Shown here in pieces: positions 57,933-64,000 of a DNA stretch of 64,000 bases (its first letter is position 1; each line of letters opens with the position of its first letter). Made by a program: the position numbers and the translations under genes. The notes under the pieces are model-generated. The model saw only the letters and a list, made by a program, of their open reading frames with translations, searched no databases and was not told the DNA's origin. This DNA is from CAZMGB01 sp964565775 (GTDB lineage: Bacteria; Chloroflexota; Dehalococcoidia; DSTF01; JALHUB01), in NCBI GenBank assembly GCA_964565775.1, contig CAZMGB010000019.1:12000-75999 (forward strand), in the 5' to 3' direction.

Positions 57933-60809
57933 ATGACTTTCTTCGACAGGTTCGGCCGCGAGCAATCGGGCGACCTCGGCCCGCCGCCTCCGCCGTTCCG
58001 CATCCGACGCCGTGCTCCCCGTCGCTTCGGGTCGCTTACCCGCTGGCTGGCGCTCGCCGTCGCGATCATCATCCTCTTCATTGTCGCCAGCGTCGTCATC
58101 GGCATCTACGCAGACTGGCTCTGGTTCGAGAGTGTCGGCTTCCGCTCGGTCTACTCCAAGATGCTCGTCACGCGGGTATGGCTCTTCTTCGCCGGGGCGG
58201 GCGTGTTCCTCGCCTTCTTCCTGGGGAACGTACTGCTCACCCGGCGCCTGGCACCGCCCCAGGAGCAGCAGCCGATCATCGACGTGGAGCCAGCCGCCCT
58301 CAATCGGATCATGCTGGTAGCGCTGCTCACGTTCGCGATCTTCGTGGCGGTGATCTTCGGCTCGATAGCCGCCGGCCGCTGGGAGACGTTCCTCCTCTAC
58401 CTCAACGGCCAGCCCTTCGGCGAACAGGACCCTGTCTTTCACCGCGACATCGGCTTCTACGTCTTCAGCCTTCCCGCCCTGCGCTTCATGCAAGGCTGGT
58501 CGCTGGGCGTCGTCATCGTCACCACCATCGTAGTCACAGGCGCATACGCCTTCCGGCTGAGCCTCCAGGGCTTCGCCCTCAACATCAGCACGAGCGTCAA
58601 GGCGCACCTCTCGATACTCCTCGCCGTCATCCTCGGGCTCTTCGTCTGGCGATACTGGCTGGGCATCTTTGAGCTCAACTACTCGACGCGCGGGCCCGTC
58701 TTCGGCGCCACTTTCACCGACCTGCACGCCCAGCTTCCCGTCACCTATGTCCTCATGGCGCTCGCCTCCCTCGCCGCCCTGGTCATCCTCATCAACATCT
58801 TCCGCCGCGGCATCCTGCTGCCGGTGAGCGTACTCGGTGTGTGGGTGCTCGCCGCCATCGTGGGCGGGCTGATCTATCCCGCCAGCGTCCAGCGCTTCAA
58901 CGTGGACCCGAACGAGCTGACGAAGGAGCGCCCCTACATCGAGAGGAACATCGAGTTCACGCGCAGCGCCTACGCCCTCGACAGGATCGACGAACAGCAG
59001 TTCGCGGCGGAGCTCCAGGTGACCGACAGCGAGATCAATGCCAACCCCGAGACGATCCAGAACGTCCGGCTGTGGGACGTCCGGCCGATGCGCGATACGT
59101 TCAATCAGGTTCAGGCTCTGCGCCAGCTCTACGAGTTCTCTGACGTAGACGTCGACCGCTATGTCATCGACGGGCAGTACCGCCAGGTGATGCTATCCGC
59201 CCGCGAGCTGAACTCAGACCGGCTGCCCGCCGAGGCCGCTGGCTGGGTCAACCGGCGGCTCCAGTTCACCCACGGCTATGGCTTCGTCCTCGCGCCCGTA
59301 AACGAGGTGGTGGAGGAGGGCCTGCCCGACCTTCGGGAGAAGGACATCCCGCCCCAGGGTTTTCTCAATATCGTGCGGCCCGAGATCTACTTCGGGGAGC
59401 TGACCAAAGAGTATGTCATCGTCAAGACCAAGGAACTCGAGTTCGACTACCCACCGGACAACCGCACGACGTTCGAGGGCGGGGGAGGGATCCGCCTGAA
59501 CTCCTTCTGGCGCCGCCTCACCTACGCCTGGGAGTTCGCCGACCCCAACATCATGATCAGCCAGCAGATCACCAGCGACAGCAGCCTGCTCTACCGGCGC
59601 GACGTCCCTGACCGCGTCAAGACCATCGCACCGTTCTTGCGACTCGACGCCGACCCCTACCTGGTGGTCGCGGACGGAAACCTATACTGGATCCAGGACG
59701 CCTACACGACGACCGATCGCTACCCCTACTCGCAGCCGTACCAGGGCGAGTTCAACTACATCCGCAACAGCGTCAAGGCCGTCGTCAACGCCTACAACGG
59801 CGAGGTCACGCTATACGTCACTGAACCCAGCGACCCGATCATCCAGACGTACGCCAAGATCTTCCCCCACCTTCTCACGCCCTTCGACGAGATGCCGTCC
59901 AGCCTTCGAGCGCACATCCGATACCCGGAGGACCTGTTCTCGGTCCAGGCCGAGATGTACCGGACGTACCACATGAAGGAGCCGCAGGTCTTCTACAACA
60001 AGGAGGACCTCTGGACGATCCCCAACGAGCTCTTCTTCGAGCAGCAACAACCTCTGCCGCCCTACTACGTGATCATGCGCCTGCCGGGGGAGCCGAAGGA
60101 AGAGTTCGTCCTCATGCTTCCCTTCACTCCCAGGAACCGGGACAACACCAACGCCTGGCTCGCTGCCCGCTCCGACGGCGACAACTACGGCAAGCTCGTC
60201 GCATTCACCTTCCCCAAAGACAAGCTGGTCTTCGGCCCCGCTCAGATCGAGGCGCGCGTCAACCAGGACTCCAACATCGCCGAACAGTTCACCCTGTGGA
60301 GCCGCTCGGGCTCGACAATCCTGCGCGGCAACCTGCTGATGATCCCCATCGGCCAGTCGAATCTCTACGTGGAGCCGGTCTTCCTGCAATCCCAGACCAG
60401 CCAGTTGCCGGAACTGCGACGGGTCATCGTCGCCAACGGCAACGACATCGCCATGGAGCCGACGCTGGAGGACGCCCTGGCGGTGGTGCTCGGCCGACAG
60501 GCGGCGACGGTGCCGCTGGTGGAGCTGCCGCCGGAGGGGCAGGTCCCGCCGGCGACAGGGGGGACACCGCAAGCCGAGACCACGCCTGTGCCGACTATTG
60601 AGCTCCCACCGTCACCGGTGCCCACGCCCGTTCCGCCAGTGACGCCCGCGGTCGGAGAGGACTTGCCGACGCTCGCCCGGCAGGCCGAGGCCGCTTTCGA
60701 GCGCGCCCAGGCGGCCTTGCAGCGGAGCGACTTCGCGGCCTACGGCGACGAACTGAAGCAGCTCGAGGAGCTGCTGCGCCGCATCGTCGAGCTGACGGGG
60801 GAGCAGTAG
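57933..60809 (+). CDS. UPF0182-family large membrane protein
   Basis: The 958-residue protein has seven membrane helices over residues 35-330 (first one LALAVAIIILFIVASVVIG), then a large extracytoplasmic domain with LRQLYEFSDVDVDRYVIDG, TYAWEFADPNIMIS and IPIGQSNLYVEPVFLQS, and a Pro/Thr-rich linker before a helical C-terminus. The family (Pfam UPF0182) is widespread in Actinomycetota and Chloroflexota with no known function. It lies 10 nt after argB, inside the arginine gene run, so it is probably cotranscribed with it. Confidence 0.9.
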   Translation: MTFFDRFGREQSGDLGPPPPPFRIRRRAPRRFGSLTRWLALAVAIIILFIVASVVIGIYADWLWFESVGFRSVYSKMLVTRVWLFFAGAGVFLAFFLGNVLLTRRLAPPQEQQPIIDVEPAALNRIMLVALLTFAIFVAVIFGSIAAGRWETFLLYLNGQPFGEQDPVFHRDIGFYVFSLPALRFMQGWSLGVVIVTTIVVTGAYAFRLSLQGFALNISTSVKAHLSILLAVILGLFVWRYWLGIFELNYSTRGPVFGATFTDLHAQLPVTYVLMALASLAALVILINIFRRGILLPVSVLGVWVLAAIVGGLIYPASVQRFNVDPNELTKERPYIERNIEFTRSAYALDRIDEQQFAAELQVTDSEINANPETIQNVRLWDVRPMRDTFNQVQALRQLYEFSDVDVDRYVIDGQYRQVMLSARELNSDRLPAEAAGWVNRRLQFTHGYGFVLAPVNEVVEEGLPDLREKDIPPQGFLNIVRPEIYFGELTKEYVIVKTKELEFDYPPDNRTTFEGGGGIRLNSFWRRLTYAWEFADPNIMISQQITSDSSLLYRRDVPDRVKTIAPFLRLDADPYLVVADGNLYWIQDAYTTTDRYPYSQPYQGEFNYIRNSVKAVVNAYNGEVTLYVTEPSDPIIQTYAKIFPHLLTPFDEMPSSLRAHIRYPEDLFSVQAEMYRTYHMKEPQVFYNKEDLWTIPNELFFEQQQPLPPYYVIMRLPGEPKEEFVLMLPFTPRNRDNTNAWLAARSDGDNYGKLVAFTFPKDKLVFGPAQIEARVNQDSNIAEQFTLWSRSGSTILRGNLLMIPIGQSNLYVEPVFLQSQTSQLPELRRVIVANGNDIAMEPTLEDALAVVLGRQAATVPLVELPPEGQVPPATGGTPQAETTPVPTIELPPSPVPTPVPPVTPAVGEDLPTLARQAEAAFERAQAALQRSDFAAYGDELKQLEELLRRIVELTGEQ

Positions 60810-60942
60810 CGGGGCGTGACCGGCGCATTTCTGCCTGCGTCACGTGATGGGTCATCTCCCTCGGTCGTCGCTGTCTGCCACCTGAATTCACTTCCACGAA
60901 ACGACGGCCGTCGAGAGAATACGCCGACACCGACACCGCCTC

Positions 60943-61002
60943 GCAGGCGGGGGTCTTCAGACCCTCGCGAACCCGTCGGGGTCTCAAGACCCCGACCTAC
61001 GA
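60943..61002. repeat. Double-hairpin core, inverted copy
   Basis: Reverse complement of 43002-43061 with four or so differences: first hairpin GGGTCT/AGACCC, second GTCGGGGTCT/AGACCCCGAC. It fills the 241-bp space between the UPF0182 gene and argD; TTTAAT near 61037 may be part of an argD promoter. Confidence 0.7.
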
Positions 61003-61050
61003 ATCCCCGCGAATGTTCATAGTCGCCGTATGTGATTTAATGGGGAGGCC

Positions 61051-62244
61051 ATGACCGACTGGCCGGCCATCGAATCGAAGCTGTTCATGACCACGGGGAA
61101 GCGCATGCCCGTCGTCGTCGTCCGCGGCGAAGGCACCCGCGTCTGGGACGACCAGGGGAGAGAGTATCTGGACTTCTTCGGCGGGCCGTCGACTATCAGC
61201 CTCGGCCATTGCCACCCGGAGGTCGTAGCGGCGCTGGTGGAGCAGGCCAAGACCCTCATCCACGTCTCCAACACCGTCTACTCAGTGCCCCAACTGCGTC
61301 TCGCACAGTTGCTGGTCGAAAACTCCTGCCTCGACCGCGTCTACTTCTGCAACAGCGGCGCTGAGGCGAACGAGGGAGCGATCAAGCTGGCCCGCAAGTG
61401 GGGCCGGGAGCGCAAGAACGGCGCCTATGAGATCATCTGCGCCGAGAACGCCTTCCACGGCCGCACGCTGGCCGCCATCACAGCGACGGGCACGGAGAAG
61501 TACAAGGCGCCCTTCGCTCCCCTGCCCGAGGGCTTCGTCCACGTGCCGTTCAATGACGTCGAGGCCGTGCGCAAGGCCACGGGGCCCAGGACCTGCGCCG
61601 TCTTGCTGGAACCGATCCAGGGTGAGGGCGGCGTCAACGTCCCCGACGACGACTACCTGCGGCAGGTGCGGGCCTGGTGTGACCGGCAGAACCTCCTGCT
61701 CATCCTCGACGAGATCCAGACGGGGGTGGGGCGCACTGGCAGCCTCTTCGCCTACCAGCAGTACGGCGTCGAGCCGGACATCATGACGCTCGCCAAGGGT
61801 CTCGGCTCGGGGGTGCCAATTGGCGCGTTGCTGGCGAAGGAGAGCTGCTCCGTCTTCACGCCCGGTGACCACGGCTCTACCTTCGGCGGCAACCCTCTCG
61901 CCTGCCACGTCGGGTACACTGTACTCAAGTACATCATCGAACATGACCTTCCGGCCCAGGTGGCCAAGAAGGGGCGATATCTCGCCGACAAGCTGAGGGG
62001 CCTGGAGGACCGCCACGCTTCCGTCACGGAGGTGCGCGGCAGGGGACTCCTGTGGGCCATCGAGCTCGACGGCGAGACGGCCGAGGAGGTGTCGCTGGCC
62101 TGCCTGCGAGGGGGACTGATCGCAAACAACGTCCGCCCCACGACGCTGCGACTGGCGCCGCCGCTGACCGTGAGCGAGGATGAGATCGATCAGGCGGTGG
62201 CCGTCATCGACCGCGTGCTGGCCGGCGGCGGTGCAACGAAGTAG
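61051..62244 (+). CDS. argD: Acetylornithine/succinylornithine-type aminotransferase
   Basis: The 397-residue class III PLP aminotransferase has VWDDQGREYLDFFGG, YFCNSGAEANEGAIKLAR, the Asp in LLLILDEIQTGVGRTG and the PLP Lys in TLAKGLGSGVPIGALLA. In the arginine context it makes N-acetylornithine from the semialdehyde. GGGGAGG precedes the ATG. Related 4-aminobutyrate aminotransferases share the fold, but the gene order decides for ArgD. Confidence 0.9.
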   Translation: MTDWPAIESKLFMTTGKRMPVVVVRGEGTRVWDDQGREYLDFFGGPSTISLGHCHPEVVAALVEQAKTLIHVSNTVYSVPQLRLAQLLVENSCLDRVYFCNSGAEANEGAIKLARKWGRERKNGAYEIICAENAFHGRTLAAITATGTEKYKAPFAPLPEGFVHVPFNDVEAVRKATGPRTCAVLLEPIQGEGGVNVPDDDYLRQVRAWCDRQNLLLILDEIQTGVGRTGSLFAYQQYGVEPDIMTLAKGLGSGVPIGALLAKESCSVFTPGDHGSTFGGNPLACHVGYTVLKYIIEHDLPAQVAKKGRYLADKLRGLEDRHASVTEVRGRGLLWAIELDGETAEEVSLACLRGGLIANNVRPTTLRLAPPLTVSEDEIDQAVAVIDRVLAGGGATK

Positions 62245-62316
62245 GAGGGAACACTGGCTTCCCGCACCGGTAACAGCGCTTCACTACCTAGCGCTGATTA
62301 ACGCAAGAAGGCCGCT

Positions 62317-63105
62317 ATGGCTACTCTACGGCTCCAGGTTCTAGGCGAACCCCGCACCATCACCGTGGGTGCCTTCGTGTCCGCATTGGAGGACTGGCTA
62401 AAGGTTCTGAGCGACCTGGATTCGGCAATCTCAGGCGAGCCTCGCGGCAGTCTAGATTGGTTCGTGGCCGAGCTCTCCACGGGCAGCCTCGCCGTAGAGG
62501 TGGAATCTAGGAGCAGGTTGGAGGACAAGAACTACGGTCCAGATGTGGCTGAGTCATTCGTGACGGGCATACAGCAGGTGGAGCGGGAGGGAACCAGTCC
62601 CCCGTACCTCTCTGAAGACGGGATGAGAAGTATGCGCCACTTGGTGAGGCTGATCGGCAGAGAAGGTACCTCCGGCTTCGTTGTGACACATCTGACCCGC
62701 ACGGTGGAGGTTTCCGCCAGGGCGTCTGCCAACATCGACCAGCTCATACGTGTCCAGCAACGCTCCATTGGATCCGTTGAGGGGAGGCTAGAGACAATCT
62801 CTATACACGGCAAGCGCCCCCGCTTCATCGTCTACCACGGTCCTACGCGCAAGGCTGTCACCTGCAGATTTGACGCTGATCGGTGGCTGGATACCGTGAA
62901 AGACGGCCTGGGACGCCGAGTAAACGTCAAGGGCGCAGTGCACTACAACGCCAAAGGCGAACCTCTGCGCGTTGACCTGGAAGATATGCGGCTGCTGCGC
63001 AAGAAAGAAGAGCTGCCGAGCACCGCCGAGATAAGTGGCAGTGACCGAGACTTCACGGGCGGCATGAGCACGGACGAGTTCATTCGGAGCATGCGCGGTG
63101 GTTGA
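62317..63105 (+). CDS. Unknown protein paired with a PIN-domain toxin (candidate antitoxin)
   Basis: I do not recognise the 262-residue product. It has no membrane helix; a first part LRLQVLGEPRTITVGAFVSALEDWL, a middle FVVTHLTRTVEVSARAS and a strand-rich second half (GRLETISIHGKRPRFIVYHG), then a charged tail FTGGMSTDEFIRSMRGG. It overlaps the PIN gene by 8 nt. Codons such as AGG, CTA and ATA are more common than in the arginine genes around it, which hints at acquired DNA. The tail may bind the toxin (inference). Confidence 0.6.
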   Translation: MATLRLQVLGEPRTITVGAFVSALEDWLKVLSDLDSAISGEPRGSLDWFVAELSTGSLAVEVESRSRLEDKNYGPDVAESFVTGIQQVEREGTSPPYLSEDGMRSMRHLVRLIGREGTSGFVVTHLTRTVEVSARASANIDQLIRVQQRSIGSVEGRLETISIHGKRPRFIVYHGPTRKAVTCRFDADRWLDTVKDGLGRRVNVKGAVHYNAKGEPLRVDLEDMRLLRKKEELPSTAEISGSDRDFTGGMSTDEFIRSMRGG

Positions 63106-63568
63106 TCAATACGAGAGGCCCTACCTCGATTCAAGCGTCTTCGTCGCCTGGATAAATAACGAGGTTGTAAGGGGGATTGACCGCCGCGCTGTTGCCGATC
63201 ACATCCTCAACCTGGCTGAGCGTGGTGCGTTCAGGATTCACACGTCAACGTTGACCCTGGCAGAGGTGCATAAGCTGCGGGGTACTTCCCCTCTCGCGTC
63301 AAGAAGCGACGAGGCCATTCTGGCCTATTTCGAACACGACTTCATTCAACTCGTTGATGTGGACCGCAGCATTGGCGAAGAGGCGAATCGCCTCTGCCGT
63401 GCACATGGCATCTACCCAAACGACGCGATTCACCTGGCCTGCGCTCTGAGAGCCGGATGCGATGTCCTGCTGGCATGGGATGATCGATTCGTCAAGGCAA
63501 GGCATCCGAGCATCAGAATCGAAGAGCCGCAGATGATAGGGCAGGCCGAGATGCCGCTGGAGCCCTGA
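63098..63568 (+). CDS. PIN-domain ribonuclease (VapC-like)
   Basis: The 156-residue protein has the PIN acidic residues Asp11 (YLDSSVFVAW), Glu56 (TLAEVHKL), Asp109 (YPNDAIHLA) and Asp128/Asp129 (LAWDDRF). A GTG start inside the end of the upstream gene couples the two. It probably works as the toxin of a toxin-antitoxin module whose other half is the unknown 262-residue protein. The pair interrupts the run argD-argG. Cys100, Cys115 and Cys121 are unusual but show no zinc-site spacing. Confidence 0.8.
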   Translation: MVDQYERPYLDSSVFVAWINNEVVRGIDRRAVADHILNLAERGAFRIHTSTLTLAEVHKLRGTSPLASRSDEAILAYFEHDFIQLVDVDRSIGEEANRLCRAHGIYPNDAIHLACALRAGCDVLLAWDDRFVKARHPSIRIEEPQMIGQAEMPLEP

Positions 63569-63615
63569 CGCGCTAGGTAATCGGGCGGCAATTGTCGACA
63601 AGCTAGGGGGATAAG

Positions 63616-64000
<385 letters not shown>

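Overview
The window reads as GC-rich chromosomal DNA of a free-living, probably aerobic or facultative bacterium. Many lipoprotein signal peptides, no outer-membrane genes, a PAS-LuxR regulator, an LppX/LprG-type lipoprotein, a nickel superoxide dismutase, a CydA-like/cytochrome c fusion and many dispersed palindromes fit the Chloroflexota (Dehalococcoidia-like) best. That placement is inference from gene content and composition; there is no rRNA here to settle it. A run of 100 N at 822-921 marks this as a draft or metagenome scaffold.

Layout. 1-1936: succinyl-CoA ligase (sucC end, sucD), with a 151-bp tandem array of double-hairpin elements and copies of the sucD start in between. 2247-7492: a 2[4Fe-4S] ferredoxin, an MMPL transporter, and a two-gene CydA-like cytochrome complex whose first subunit carries a C-terminal haem c domain. 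7597-11957: minus-strand PIG-L deacetylase, three hotdog enzymes, a peroxiredoxin and a GltD-like oxidoreductase, with a MITE-like element. 12150-15395: a zinc-uptake operon (Fur/Zur regulator, binding protein, ATPase, permease) with a clear promoter and operator. 15479-20895: an anti-sigma/ECF sigma pair, an HtrA-like lipoprotein, a hydrolase and a DsbA-VKOR pair. 20985-31027: HD protein, family 5 binding protein, two DinB proteins, a candidate small RNA, a DUF255 protein, nitronate monooxygenase, a fused homocysteine methyltransferase/MTHFR, and a Cys-bearing PAS-LuxR regulator. 31170-33627: A-type Fe-S carrier, SufR-like regulator and divergent cysteine desulfurase. 33912-40960: AbrB/PIN module, solitary nuoB, NiSOD with its dedicated peptidase, CapA-like lipoprotein, unknown proteins and a LysE exporter. 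41188-53821: groEL under CIRCE, ROK kinase, M3 peptidase, thiolase, LemA-HtpX, an lprG-MFS pair and selD. 53983-64000: endonuclease III, then argC-argJ-argB-(UPF0182)-argD-(unknown + PIN)-argG for arginine synthesis.

Points that ordinary ORF calling would miss: selD begins about 200 nt upstream of its longest open frame and carries an in-frame UGA exactly at the catalytic Cys17 position, so it is very probably a selenoprotein; a 51-residue zinc-ribbon protein at 39496-39651 overlaps the stop of a small membrane protein by ATGA; a promoter/hairpin pair at 24146-24273 outlines a free-standing small RNA; and the sequences flanking the N gap overlap by exactly 55 nt. Several palindromic repeat families fill the intergenic spaces. 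I saw no tRNA, rRNA, CRISPR array or full insertion sequence.
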